Source: Siphonodentalium dalli
Taxonomy: Eukaryota; Mollusca; Scaphopoda; Gadilida; Siphonodentaliidae
Reading direction: 5' to 3'
Assembly: GCA_032622095.1 (NCBI GenBank)
Contig: CP136069.1
Location: 107,102,278-107,166,277 of the forward strand
DNA length: 64,000 bases
Shown here: piece after piece, positions 1 through 16,800 of the stretch
Layout of the letters: each line of letters begins with the position of its first letter
How positions within the stretch are numbered: the first letter of the stretch is position 1
Made by a program: the position numbers and the translations under genes
The notes under the pieces: generated by a model
The model's input: the letters and a program-made list of their open reading frames with translations, nothing else
Databases searched by the model: none
What the model was told of the DNA's origin: nothing

Positions 1-3000
1 ATAGGTATCCCCACGACATACATATATAGGTATCCCCACCACAAACATATAGGTATCCTCATCACACACATATATAGGTATACTCACCACACACATATAT
101 AGGTATCCCCGTCACATACATCTATAGGTATCACCACCACATACATCTATAGATATCACCACCACATACATGTATAGGTATCCCCACCACATACATCTAT
201 AGGTATCCCCGCCACACACATCTATAGGTATCCTCACCACACACATATATAGGTATCCCCACCACATACATCTATAGGTATCCCCACCACACACATATAT
301 AGGTATCCCCACCACACACATATATAGGTATCCCCACCACACACATATATATAGGTATCCCCGCCACACACATATATAGGTATCCCCACCCCATACATAT
401 ATAGGTCTCCCCACCACATACATCTATAGGTATCCCCACCACACACATATATAGGTATCCTCACCACATACATATATAGGTATCCCTGCCACACACATAT
501 ATAGGTATCCTCACCACACACATCTATAGGTATCCCCACCACACACATATATAGGTATCGCCACCACACACATATATAGGTATCCCCACCACACACATCT
601 ATAGGTATCCCCACCACACACATATAGAGGTATCCCCACCACACCCATATATAGGTATCCCCACCACACACATCTATAGCGATCCCCACCAAACACATAT
701 ATATGTATCCCCACCACATACATATATAGGTATCCCCACCACATTCATATATAGGTATCACCTCCACATACATATATAGGTATCCTCACCACACACATCT
801 ATAGGTATCCCACCACACACATATATAGGTATCCCCACCACACACATCTATAGGTATCCCCACCACACACATCTATAGGTATCCCCACTACATACATATA
901 TATGTATCCCCACCACATACATATATAGGTATCCCCGCCACATACATATATAGGTATCCCCACCACATACATATATAGGTATCCCCACCACACACATATA
1001 TAGGTTTCCCCACCACACACATATATAGTTATCCCCACCACACACATATATATAGGTATCCCCGCCACTCACATATATAGGTATCCCCACCACATACATA
1101 TATAGGTCTCCCCACCACATACATATATATGTATCCCCACAATACACATCTATAGTTATCCCCGCCACACACATATATAGGTATCACCACCACATACATA
1201 TATAGGTATCCCCACCACACACATATATAGGTATCCCCACCACATACATATATAGGTATCACCACCACACACATATAGGTATCCCCGCCACATACATATA
1301 GGTATCCCCACCACACACATATAGGTATCCCCACCACACACATATATAGGTATCACCACCACATACATATATAGGTATCCCCAACACATACATATATAGG
1401 TATCCCCACCATATACTTATATAGGTATCCCCACCACATACATATATAGGTATCCCCACCACATACATCTATAGGTATCCCCATCACAAACATATATAGG
1501 TATCCCCACCACATACATATATAGGTATCCCCACCACATACATATATAGCTATCCCCACCACATACATCTATAGGTATCACCGCCACATACATCTATAGG
1601 TATCCCCACCACATACATATATAGGTATCCCCGCCACACACATATATAGGTATCCCCACGACATACATATATAGGTATCCCCACCACAAACATATAGGTA
1701 TCCTCATCACACACATATATAGGTATACTCACCACACACATATATAGGTATCCCCGTCACATACATCTATAGGTATCACCACCACATACATCTATAGATA
1801 TCACCACCACATACATCTATAGGTATCCCCACCACATACATATATAGGTATCCCCACCACACACATATATAGGTATCCCCACGACATACATATATAGGTA
1901 TCCCCACCACAAACATATAGGTATCCTCATCACACACATATATAGGTATACTCACCACACACATATATAGGTATCCCCGTCACATACATCTATAGGTATC
2001 ACCACCACATACATCTATAGATATCACCACCACATACATCTATAGGTATCCCCACCACATACATCTATAGGTATCCCCGCCACACACATCTATAGGTATC
2101 CTCACCACACACATATATAGGTATCCCCACCACATACATCTATAGGTATCCCCACCACACACATATATAGGTATCCCCACCACACACATATATAGGTATC
2201 CCCACCACACACATATATATAGGTATCCCCGCCACACACATATATAGGTATCCCCACCCCATACATATATAGGTCTCCCCACCACATACATCTATAGGTA
2301 TCCCCACCACACACATCTATAGGTATCCTCACCACATACATATATAGGTATCCCTGCCACACACATATATAGGTATCCTCACCACACACATATATAGGTA
2401 TCCCCACCACACACATATATAGGTATCATCACCACACACATATATAGGTATCCCCACCACACACATCTATAGGTATCCCCACCACACACATATAGAGGTA
2501 TCCCCACCACACACATATATAGGTATCCCCACCACACACATCTATAGCGATCCCCACCAAACACATATATATGTATCCCCACCACATACATATATAGGTA
2601 TCCCCACCACATTCATATATAGGTATCACCTCCACATACATATATAGGTATCCTCACCACACACATCTATAGGTATCCCACCACACACATATATAGGTAT
2701 CCCCACCACACACATCTATAGGTATCCCCACCACACACATCTATAGGTATCCCCACTACATACATATATATGTATCCCCACCACATACATATATAGGTAT
2801 CCCGGCCACATACATATATAGGTATCCCCACCACATACATATATAGGTATCCCCACCACACACATATATAGGTTTCCCCACCACACACATATATAGTTAT
2901 CCCCACCACACACATATATATAGGTATCCCCGCCACTCACATATATAGGTATCCCCACCACATACATATATAGGTCTCCCCACCACATACATATATATGT

Positions 3001-3525
3001 ATCCCCACAATACACATCTATAGTTATCCCCGCCACACACATATATAGGTATCACCACCACATACATATATAGGTATCCCCACCACACACATATATAGGT
3101 ATCCCCACCACATACATATATAGGTATCACCACCACACACATATAGGTATCCCCGCCACATACATATAGGTATCCCCACCACACACATATAGGTATCCCC
3201 ACCACACACATATATAGGTATCACCACCACATACATATATAGGTATCCCCAACACATACATATATAGGTATCCCCACCATATACTTATATAGGTATCCCC
3301 ACCACATACATATATAGATATCCCCACCACATACATCTATAGGTATCCCCATCACAAACATATATAGGTATCCCCACCACATACATATATAGGTATCCCC
3401 ACCACATACATATATAGCTATCCCCACCACATACATCTATAGGTATCACCGCCACATACATCTATAGGTATCCCCACCACATACATATATAGGTATCCCC
3501 GCCACACACATATATAGGTATCCCC
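1..3525. repeat. Satellite higher-order block, 1,868-bp shift
   Basis: Positions 1 to about 1,657 recur at about 1,869-3,525 with a constant 1,868-bp offset. The variant CCCCACGACATAC core occurs at 13 and again at 1,881. The landmark ACAATACACATC occurs at 1,139 and 3,007. A few substitutions separate the copies, for example CCCCGCC at 937 against CCCGGCC at 2,805. The copies diverge at about 1,658/3,526. Confidence 0.85.
1620..2070. repeat. Local 223-bp duplication (nine satellite units)
   Basis: A run of about nine units around 1,620-1,845 is repeated immediately, offset by 223 bp. It includes the CACGACATAC core (1,658 and 1,881), the CACAAACATATAGG short unit, CCTCATCACAC, TACTCACCAC and CCCCGTCACATAC. 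The copies differ at a single TATAT/TCTAT position near the right end. It lies at the boundary of the 1,868-bp block and probably arose by unequal exchange. Confidence 0.8.
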
Positions 3526-6500
3526 ACCACACACATATATAGGTATCACCACCACACACATATATAGGTATCCCCGCCACATACATATGTAGGTATCCCC
3601 ACCACATACATATATAGGTATCACCACCACACACATATATAGGTATTCCCACCATATACATATATAGGTATCCCCATCACATACATTTATAGGTATCCCC
3701 ACCACACACATATATAGGTATCCCCACCATACATATATAGGTATCCCCACCACATACATATATAGGTATCCCCACCACATACATCTATAAGTGTCCCCAC
3801 CACACACATATATAGGTATCCCCACCACATACATCTATAGGTATCCCCACCACACACATATATAGGTATCCCCACCACATACATCTATAGGTATCCCCAC
3901 CACGCACATATATAGGTATCCCCACCACATACATATATAGGTATCCCCACCACATACATATATAGGTATCCCCACCACACACATATATTGGTATCACCAC
4001 CACATATATATATAGGTATCCCCGCCACATACATATATAGATATCTCCGCCACATAGATATATAGGTATCCCCACCACATACATATATAGGTATCCCCAC
4101 CACACACATATATAGGTATCCCCACCACACACATATATAGGTATCCCCACCACACACATATATATAGGTATCCCCGCCACACACATATATAGGTATCCCC
4201 ACCACAGACATATATAGGTCTCCCCACCACATACATCTATAGGTATCCCCACCACACACATCTATAGGTATCCTCACCACATACATATATAGGTATCCCC
4301 GCCACACACATATATAGGTATCCTCACCACACACATCTATAGGTATCCCCACCACACACATATATAGGTATCGCCACCACACACATATATAGGTATCCCC
4401 ACCACACACATCTATAGGTATCCCCACCACACACATATATAGGTATCCCCACCACACACATATATAGGTATCCCCACCACACACATCTATAGGTATCCCC
4501 ACCAAACACATATATAGGTATCACCACCACATACATATATAGGTATCCCCACCACATACATATATAGGTATCCTCACCACACACATCTATAGGTATCCCA
4601 CCACACACATATATAGGTATCCCCACCACACATATCTATATGTATCCCCACCACCACATCTATAGGTATCCCCACTACATACATATATATGTATCCCCAC
4701 CACATACATATATAGGTATCCCCGCCACATAAATATATAGGTATCCCCACCACATACATATATAGGTATCCCCACCACTCACATATATAGGTATCCACAC
4801 CACACACATATATAGGTATCCCCACCACACACATATATATAGGTATCCCCGCCACACACATATATAGGTATCCCCACCACATACATATATAGGTCTCCCC
4901 ACCACATACATATATAGGTATCCCCAACACACACATCTATAGGTATCCCCACCACACACATATATTGGTATCACCACCACATATATATATAGGTATCCCC
5001 GCCACACACATATATAGGTATCCCCGCCACATACATATATAGGTATCCCCACCACACACATCTATAGGTATCCCCACCATATACACATATAGGTATCACC
5101 ACCACACACATATATAGGTATCACCACCACACACATATATAGGTCTCCCCACCACATACATCTATAGGTATCCCCACCACACACATCTATATGTATCCCC
5201 ACCACACACAGATCTATAGGTATCCCCACCACACACATATATAGGTATTCCCACAATACACATCTATAGTTATCCCCGCCACACACATATATAGGTATCA
5301 CCACCACATACATATATAGGTATCCCCACCACACACATATATAGGTATCCCCACCACATACATATATAGGTATCACCACCACACACATATAGGTATCCCC
5401 GCCACATACATATAGGTATCCCCACCACACACATATAGGTATCCCCACCACACACATATATAGGTATCACCACCACATACATATATAGGTATCCCCAACA
5501 CATACATATATAGGTATCCCCACCATATACTTATATAGGTATCCCCACCACATACATATATAGGTATCCCCACCACATACATCTATAGGTATCCCCAACA
5601 CAAACATATATAGGTATCCCCACCACATACATATATAGGTATCCCCACCACATACATATATAGCTATCCCCACCACATACATCGATAGGTATCACCGCCA
5701 CATACATCTATAGGTATCCCCACCACATACATATATAGGTATCCCCGCCACACACATATATAGGTATCCCCACCACACACATATATAGGTATCACCACCA
5801 CACACATATATAGGTATCCCGCCACATACATATGTAGGTATCTCCACCACATACATATATAGGTATCACCACCACACACATATATAGGTATTCCCACCAT
5901 ATACATATATAGGTATCCCCATCACATACATTTATAGGTATCCCCACCACACACATATATAGGTATCCCCACCATACATATATAGGTATCCCCACCACAT
6001 ACATATATAGGTATCCCCACCACATACATCTATAAGTGTCCCCACCACACACATATATAGGTATCCCCACCACATACATCTATAGGTATCCCCACCACGC
6101 ACATATATAGGTATCCCCACCACATACATATATCGGTATCCCCACCACATACATATATAGGTATCCCCACCACACACATATATTGGTATCACCACCACAT
6201 ATATATATAGGTATCCCCGCCACATACATATATAGGTATCTCCGACACATACATATATAGGTATCCCCACCACATACATATATAGGTATCCCCACCACAC
6301 ACATATATAGGTATCCCCACCTCACACATATATAGGTATCCCCACCACACACATATATATAGGTATCCCCGCCACACACATATATAGGTATCCCCACCAC
6401 ATACATATATAGGTCTCACCACCACATACATCTATAGGTATCCCCACCACACACATCTATAGGTATCCTCACCACATACATATATAGGTATCCCCGCCAC

Positions 6501-9500
6501 ACACATATATAGGTATCCTCACCCCACACATCTATAGGTATCCCCACCACACACATATATAGGTATCGCCACCACACACATATATAGGTATCCCCACCAC
6601 ACACATCTATAGGTATCCCCACCACACACATATATAGGTATCCCCACCACACACATATATAGGTATCCCCACCACACACATCTATAGGTATCCCCACCAA
6701 ACACATATATAGGTATCCCCACCACATACATATATAGGTATCCCCACCACATACATATATAGGTATCACCTCCACATACATATATAGGTATCCTCACCAC
6801 ACACATCTATAGGTATCCCACCACACACTTATATAGGTATCCCCACCACACACATCTATAGGTATCCCCACCACCACATCTATAGTTATCCCCACTACAT
6901 ACATATATATGTATCCCCACCACATACATATATAGGTATCCCCGCCACATAAATATATAGGTATCCCCACCACATACATATATAGGTATCCCCACCACAC
7001 ACATATATAGGTAATCCCACCACACACATATATAGGTATCCCCACCACACACATATATATAGGTATCCCCGCCACACACATATATAGGTATCCCCACCAC
7101 ATACATATATAGGTCTCCCCACCACATACATATATAGGTATCCCCAACACACACATCTATAGGTATCCCCACCACACTCATATATTGGTATCACCACCAC
7201 ATATATATATAGGTATCCCCGCCACACACATATATAGGTATCCCCGCCACATACATATATAGGTATCCCCACCACACACATCTATAGGTATCCCCACCAT
7301 ATACATATATAGGTATCACCACCACACACATATATAGGCATCACCACCACACACATATATAGGTCTCCCCACCGCATACATCTATAGGTTTCCCCACCAC
7401 ACATATCTATATGTATCCCCACCACACACAGATCTATAGGTATCCCCACCACACACATATATAGGTATTCCCACAATACACATCTATAGTTATCCCCGCC
7501 ACAAACATATATAGGTATCACCACCACATACATATATAGGTATCCCCACCACACACATATATAGGTATCCCCACCACATACATATATAGGTATCACCACC
7601 ACACACATATAGGTATCCCCGCCACATACATATAGGTATCCCCACCACACACATATAGGTATCCCCACCACACACATATATAGGTATCACCACCACATAC
7701 ATATATAGGTATCCCCAACACATACATATATAGGTATCCCCACCATATACTTATATAGGTATCCCCACCACATACATATATAGGTGTCCCCACCACATAC
7801 ATCTATAGGTATCCCCATCACAAACATATATAGGTATCCCCACCACATACATATATAGGTATCCCCACCACATACATATATAGCTATCCCCACCACATAC
7901 ATATATAGGTATCACCGCCACATACATCTATAGGTATCCCCACCACATACATATATAGGTATCCCCGCCACACACATATATAGGTATCCCCACCACACAC
8001 ATATATACGTATCACCACCACACACATATATAGGTATCCCCACCACATACATATATAGGTATCCCATCACATACATATATAGGTATCCCCACCACATACA
8101 TCTATACGTGTCCCCACCACATACATATATAGGTATCACCACCACACACATATAGGTATTCCCGCCACATACAAATAGGTATCCCCACCACACACATATA
8201 GGTATCCCCACCACACACATCAATAGGTATCACCACCACATTCATATATAGGTATCCCCAACACATACATATATAGGTATCCCCACCACATACATATATA
8301 GGTATCCCCACCACATACATATATAGGTTTCCCCACCACATACATCTATGGGTAAACCCACCACAAACATATATAGGTATCCACACCACATACATATATA
8401 GGTATCCCCACCACATACATATATAGCTATCCCCACCACATACATATATAGGTATCACCGCCACATACATCTATAGGTATCCCCACCACATACATATATA
8501 GGTATCCCCGCCACACACATATATAGGTATTCCCACCACACACATCTATAGGTATCCCCACCACATACATATATAGGTATCCCCGCCACATACATATGTA
8601 GGTATCCCCACCACATACATATATAGGTATCACCACCACACACATATATAGGTATCCCCACCACATACATATATAGGTATCCCATCACATACATATATAG
8701 GTATCCCCACCACATACATATATAAGTATCCCCTCCACATACCTATATAGGTATCCACATCACATACATCTATGTGTATCCCCACCACACACATATATAG
8801 GTATCCCCACCACATACATATATAGGTATCCCCACCACGCACTTATATAGGTATCCCCACCACATACATATATAGGTATCCCCACCACATACATCTATAG
8901 GTATCCCCACCACATACATATATAGGTATCCCAACCACATACATATATAGGTATCCCCACCACATACATATATAGGTATCCCCACCACATACATATATAA
9001 GTATCCCCACCACATACATCTATAGGTATCCCCACCACATACATATATAGGTATCCCCAACACATACATATATAGGTATCCCCACCACACACATCTATAG
9101 GTATCCCCACCATACACATCTATAGGGATCCCCACCCCACATATATATATAGGTATCCCCACCATACACATCTATATGTATCACCGCCACACACATATAT
9201 AGGTAACCCCACCACATACATCTATTGGTATCCCCACCATACACATCTATAGGTATCCCCACCATACACATCTATATGTATCACCGCCACACTCATATAT
9301 AGGTATCCGCACCACATACATCTATAGGTATCACCACCACATACATGTATAGGTATCCCCACCACATACATCTATAGGTATCCCCACCACACATATCTAT
9401 ATGTATCACCACCACATACATATATAGGTATCCCCACCACACACATATATAGGTATCCCCACGACATACATATATAGGTATCCCCACCACACACATATAT
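3000..9500. repeat. Satellite higher-order block, about 2.2-kb period
   Basis: The landmark unit with ACAATACACATC occurs at 3,007, 5,253, 7,473 and 9,541, spacings of 2,246, 2,220 and 2,068 bp. Unit-variant order is kept between these landmarks, with indels of whole 25-bp units (local offsets 2,195-2,246). The same order also matches positions 1,139 onward, so this is a more diverged extension of the left-edge block. The fourth copy is disrupted after 8.1 kb, where a different segment (8.4-9.5 kb) is present. Confidence 0.75.
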
Positions 9501-9540
9501 AGGTATCCTCACCTACATATATATATATATATATATTCCC

Positions 9541-12500
9541 ACAATACACATCTATAGTTATCCCCGCCACACACATATATAGGTATCCCCACCACACACA
9601 TATATAGGTATCCCCACCACATACATATATAGGTATCCCCACCACACACATATATAGGTATCCCCACCACATACATATATAGGTATCACCACCACACACA
9701 TATAGGTATCCCCGCCACATACATATAGGTATCCCCACCACACACATATAGGTATCCCCACCACACACATATATAGGTATCACCACCACATACATATATA
9801 GGTATCCCCAACACATACATATATAGGTATCCCCACCATATACTTATATAGGTATCCCCACCACATACATATATAGGTATCCCCACCACATACATCTATA
9901 GGTATCCCCACCACAAACATATATAGGTATCCCCACCACATACATATATAGGTACCCCCACCACATACATATATAGCTATCCCCACCACATACATCTATA
10001 GGTATCACCGCCACATACATATATAGGTATCCCCACCACATACATATATAGGTATCCCCGCCACACACAGATATAGGTATCCCCACCACACTCATATATA
10101 GGTATCACCACCACAAACATATATAGGTATCCCCGCCACATACATATATAGGTATCCCCACCTCATACATATATAGGTATCACCACCACACACATATATA
10201 GGTATCCCCACCATATACATATATAGGTATCCCCATCACATACATTTATAGGTATTCCCACCACACACATATATAGGTATCCCCACCACATACATATATA
10301 GGTATCCCCACCACATACATATATAGGTATCCCCACCACATCCATCTATAAGTGTCCCCACCACACACATATATAGGTATCCCCACCACATACATCTATA
10401 GGTATCCCCACCACGCACATATATAGGTATCACCAACACATACATGTATAGGTATCCCCACCACATACATCTATAGGTATCCCCACCACATACATATATA
10501 GGTATCCCCACCACACACATATATAGGTATCCCCACCACATACATATATAGGTATCACCACCACACACATATAGGTATTCCCGCCACATACATATAGGTA
10601 TCCCCACCACACACATATAGGTATCCCCACCACACACATCTATAGGTATCACCACCACATACATATATAGGTATCCCCAACACATACATATATAGGTATC
10701 CCCACCACATACATATATAGGTATCCCCACCACATACATATATAGGTATCCCCACCACATACATCTATAGGTATCTCCACCACATACATATATAGGTATC
10801 CCCACCACATACATATATAGGTATCCCCACCACACACATATATTGGTATCACCACCACATACATATATAGGTATCCCCGCCACACTCATATATAGGTATC
10901 CCCACCACATAAATGTATAGGTATTCCCACCACATACATCTATAGGTATCCCCACCACATACATATATAGGTATCCCCACCACACACATATATAGGTATC
11001 CCCACCACATACATATATAGGTATCACCACCACACACATATAGGTATTCCCGCCACATACATATAGGTATCCCCACCACACACATATAGGTATCCCCACC
11101 ACACACATCTATAGGTATCACCACCACATACATATATAGGTATCCCCAACACATACATATATAGGTATCCCCACCACATACATATATAGGTATCCCCACC
11201 ACACACATATATATAGGTATCCCCGCCACACACATATATAGGTATCCCCACCACATACATATATAGGTCTCCCCACCACATACATCTATAGGTATCCCCA
11301 CCACACACATCTATAGGTATCCCCACCACACACATATATTGGTATCACCACCACATACATATATAGGTATCCCCGCCACACACATATATAGGTATCCCCG
11401 CCACATACATATATAGGTATCCCCACCACACACATCTATAGGTATTCCCACCATATACATATATAGGTATCACCACCACACACATATATAGGTATCCCCA
11501 CCACACACATATATAGGTATCCCCACCACACACATCTATAGGTATTCCCACCATATACATATATAGGTATCACCACCACACACATATATAGGTATCCCCC
11601 ACCACACACATATATAGGTATCCCCGCCACATACATATATAGGTATCACCACCACACACATATATAGGTCTCCCCACCGCATACATCTATAGATATCCCC
11701 ACCACACACATCTATATGTATCCCCACCACACACAGATCTATAGGTAACCCCACCACACACATATATAGGTATTCCCACAATACACATCTATAGTTATCC
11801 CCGCTACACACATATATAGGTATCCCCACCACATACATATATAGGTATCCCTACCACACACATATATAGGTATCACCACCACATACATATATAGGTATCA
11901 CCACCACACACATATAGGTTTCCCCGCCACATACATATAGGTATCCCCACCACACACATATAGGTATCCCCACCACACACATATATAGGTATCACCACCA
12001 CATACATATATAGGTATCCCTAACACATACATATATAGGTATCCCCACCATATACTTATATAGGTATCCCCACCACATACATATATAGGTATCCCCACCA
12101 CATACATCTATAGGTATCCCCACCACAAACATATATAGGTATCCCCACCACATACATATATAGGTATCCCCACCACATACATCTATATGTATCACCGCCA
12201 CATACATCTATAGGTATCCCCACCACATACATATATAGGTATCCCCACCACATACATCTATAGGTATCACCGCCACATACATCTATAGGTATCACCACCA
12301 CACACATATATAGGAATCCCCGCCACATACATATGTAGGTATCCCCACCTCATACATATATAGGTATCACCACCACACACATATATAGGTATCCCCACCA
12401 TATACATATATAGGTATCCCCATCACATACATTTATAGGTATTCCCACCACACACATATATAGGTATCCCCACCACATACATATATAGGTATCCCCACCA

Positions 12501-13855
12501 CATACATCAATAAGTGTCCCCACCACACACATATATAGGTATCCCCACCACATACATCTATAGGTATCCCCACCACGCACATATATAGGTATCCCCACCA
12601 CATACATGTATAGGTATCCCCACCACATACATATATAGGTATCCCCACCACATACATATATAGGTATCCCCACCACATACATATATAGGTATCCCCACCA
12701 CACACATATATAGGTATCCCCACCACATACATATATAGGCATCACCACCACACACATATAGGTATCCCCGCCACATACATATAGGTATCCGCACCACACA
12801 CATATAGGTATCCCCACCACACACATATATAGGTATCACCACCACATACATATATAGGTATCCCCAACACATACATATATAGGTATCCCCACCATATACT
12901 TATATAGGTATCCCCACCACATACATATATAGGTATCCCCACCACATACATCTATAGGTATCCCCACCACAAACATATATAGGTATCCCCACCACATACA
13001 TATATAGGTATCCCCACCACATACATATATAGCTATCCCCACCACATACATCTATAGGTATCACCGCCACATACATCGATAGGTATCCCCACCACATACA
13101 TATATAGGTATCCCCGCCACACACATATATAGGTATCCCCACCACACTCATATATAGGTATCACCACCACACACATATATAGGTATCCCCGCCACATACA
13201 TATGTAGGTATCCCCACCTCATACATATATAGGTATCACCACCACACACATATATAGGTATCCCCACCATATACATATATAGGTATCCCCATCACATACA
13301 TTTATAGGTATTCCCACCACACACATATATAGGTATCCCCACCACATACATATATAGGTATCCCCACCACATACATCTATAAGTGTCCCCACCACACACA
13401 TATATAGGTATCCCCACCACATACATCTATATGTATCCCCACCACGCACATATATAGGTATCCCCACCACATACATGTATAGGTATCCCCACGACATACA
13501 TCTATAGGTATCCCCACCACATACATATATAGGTATTCCCACCACACACATATATAGGTATCCCCACCACATACATATATAGGTATCACCACCACACACA
13601 TATAGGTATTCCCGCCACATACATATAGGTATTCCCACCACACACATATAGGTATCCCCACCACACACATCTATAGGTATCACCACCACATACATATCTA
13701 GGTATCCCCAACACATACATATATAGGTATCCCCACCACATACATATATAGGTATCCCCACCACATACATATATAGGTATCCCCACCACATACATCTATA
13801 GGTATCCCCACCACAAACATATATAGGTATCCCCACCACATACATATATAGGTAT
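9541..13855. repeat. Satellite segment with partial 3.16-3.18-kb paralogy to 15.15-16.7 kb
   Basis: This stretch is ordinary satellite carrying landmark units at 9,541 and 11,778. The interval about 11,990-13,500 reappears at about 15,150-16,700 with offsets of 3,159 to 3,184 bp. The shared marks include CACATACATTTATAGG, CTATAAGTGTCCCC and the triplet of 23-bp units. It appears to be the diverged parent or sister of part of the 4,310-bp repeat that follows. Confidence 0.65.
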
Positions 13856-16800
13856 CCCCACCACATACATATATAGGTATCCCCACCACACACATATATT
13901 GGTATCACCACCACATACATATATAGGTATCCCCGCCACACACATATATAGGTATCCCCGCCACATACATATATAGGTATCCCCACCACACACATCTATA
14001 GGTATTCCCACCATATACATATATAGGTATCACCACCACACACATATATAGGTATCCCCACCACACACATATATAGGTATCCCCTCCACATACATATATA
14101 GGTATCACCACCACACACATATATAGGTCTCCCCACCACATCCATCTATAGGTATCCCCACCACACACATCTATATGTATCCCCACCACACACAGATCTA
14201 TAGGTAACCCCACCACACACATATATAGGTATTCCCACAATACACATCTATAGTTATCCCCGCTACACACATATATAGGTATCCCCACCACATACATCTA
14301 TAGGTATCCCCACCACAAACATATATAGGTATCCCCACCACATACATATATAGGTATCCCCACCACATACATATATAGCTATCCCCACCACATACATATA
14401 TAGGTATCACCGCCACATACATCGATAGGTATCCGCACCACATACATATATAGGTATCCCCGCCACACACATATATAGGTATCCCCACCACACTCATATA
14501 TAGGTATCACCACCACACACATATATAGGTATCCCCGCCACATACATATGTAGGTATCCCCACCTCATACATATATAGGTATCACCACCACACACATATA
14601 TAGGTATCCCCACCATATACATATATAGGTATCCCCACCACATACATTTATAGGTATTCCCACCACACACATATATAGGTATCCCCACCACATACATATA
14701 TAGGTATCCCCACCACATACATATATAGGTATCCCCACCACATACATCTATAAGTGTCCCCACCACACACATATATAGGTATCCCCACCACATACATCTA
14801 TATGTATCTCCACCACGCACATATATAGGTATCACCACCACATACATGTATAGGTATCCCCACCACATACATCTATAGGTATCCCCACCACATACATATA
14901 TAGGTATCCCCACCACATACATATAGGTATCCCCACCACACACATATAGGTATCCCCACCACACACATATATAGGTATTCCCACAATACACATCTATAGT
15001 TATCCCCGCTACACACATATATAGGTATCCCCACCACATACATATATAGGTATCCCCACCACACACATATATAGGTATCCCCACCACATACATATATAGG
15101 TATCCCCACCACACACATATAGGTATCCCCACCACACACATATATAGGTATCACCACCACATACATATATAGGTATCCCTAACACATACATATATAGGTA
15201 TCCCCACCATATACTTATATAGGTATCCCCACCACATACATATATAGGTATCCCCACCACATACATCTATAGGTATCCCCACCACAAACATATATAGGTA
15301 TCCCCACCACATACATATATAGGTATCCCCACCACATACATATATAGCTATCCCCACCACATACATCTATATGTATCACCGCCACATACATCTATAGGTA
15401 TCCCCACTACATACATATATAGGTATCCCCACCACATACATCTATAGGTATCACCGCCACATACATCTATAGGTATCACCACCACACACCTATATAGGAA
15501 TCCCCGCCACATACATATGTAGGTATCCCCACCTCATACATATATAGGTATCACCACCACACACATATATAGGTATCCCCACCATATACATATATAGGTA
15601 TCCCCATCACATACATTTATACGTATTCCCACCACACACATATATAGGTATCCCCACCACATACATATATAGGTATCCCCACCACATACATCTATAAGTG
15701 TCCCCACCACACACATATATAGGTATCCCCACCACATACATCTATAGGTATCCCCACCACGCACATATATAGGTATCCCCACCACATACATGTATAGGAA
15801 TCCCCACCACATACATATATAGGTATCCCCACCACATACATATATAGGTATCCCCACCACATACATATATAGGTATCCCCACCACACACATATATAGGTA
15901 TCCCCACCACATACATATATAGGTATCACCACCACACACATATAGGTATCCCCGCCACATACATATAGGTATCCGCACCACACACATATAGGTATCCCCA
16001 CCACACACATATATAGGTATCACCACCACATACATATATAGGTATCCCCAACACATACATATATAGGTATCCCCACCATATACTTATATAGGTATCCCCA
16101 CCACATACATATATAGGTATCCCCACCACATACATCTATAGGTATCCCCACCACAAACATATATAGGTATCCCCACCACATACATATATAGGTATCCCCA
16201 CCACATACATATATAGCTATCCCCACCACATACATCTATAGGTATCACCGCCACATACATCGATAGGTATCCCCACCACATACATATATAGGTATCCCCG
16301 CCACACACATATATAGGTATCCCCACCACACTCATATATAGGTATCACCACCACACACATATATAGGTATCCCCGCCTCATACATATGTAGGTATCCCCA
16401 CCTCATACATATATAGGTATCACCACCACACACATATATAGGTATCCCCACCATATACATATATAGGTATCCCCATTACATACATTTATAGGTATTCCCA
16501 CCACACACATATATAGGTATCCCCACCACATACATATATAGGTATCCCCACCACATACATATATAGGTATCCCCACCACATACATCTATAAGTATCCCCA
16601 CCACACACATATATAGGTATCCCCACCACATACATCTATATGTATCACCACCACGCACATATATAGGTATCCCCACCACATACATGTATAGGTATCCCCA
16701 CCACATACATCTATAGGTATCCCCACCACATACATATATAGGTATCCCCACCACACACATATATAGGTATCCCACCACATACATATACAGGTATCACCAC

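Noticed and set aside
10236-11108. Long minus-strand open frames in the satellite (up to about 290 codons, rich in Tyr, Trp, Cys and Gly)
   Set aside because: The 25-bp unit has no stop on the minus strand and shifts frame each unit, so all three frames give the same 25-residue periodic peptide. Changes do not favour any one frame, and the C/A variant TATCTAT creates stops in one frame. No start context or non-repeat sequence is present.
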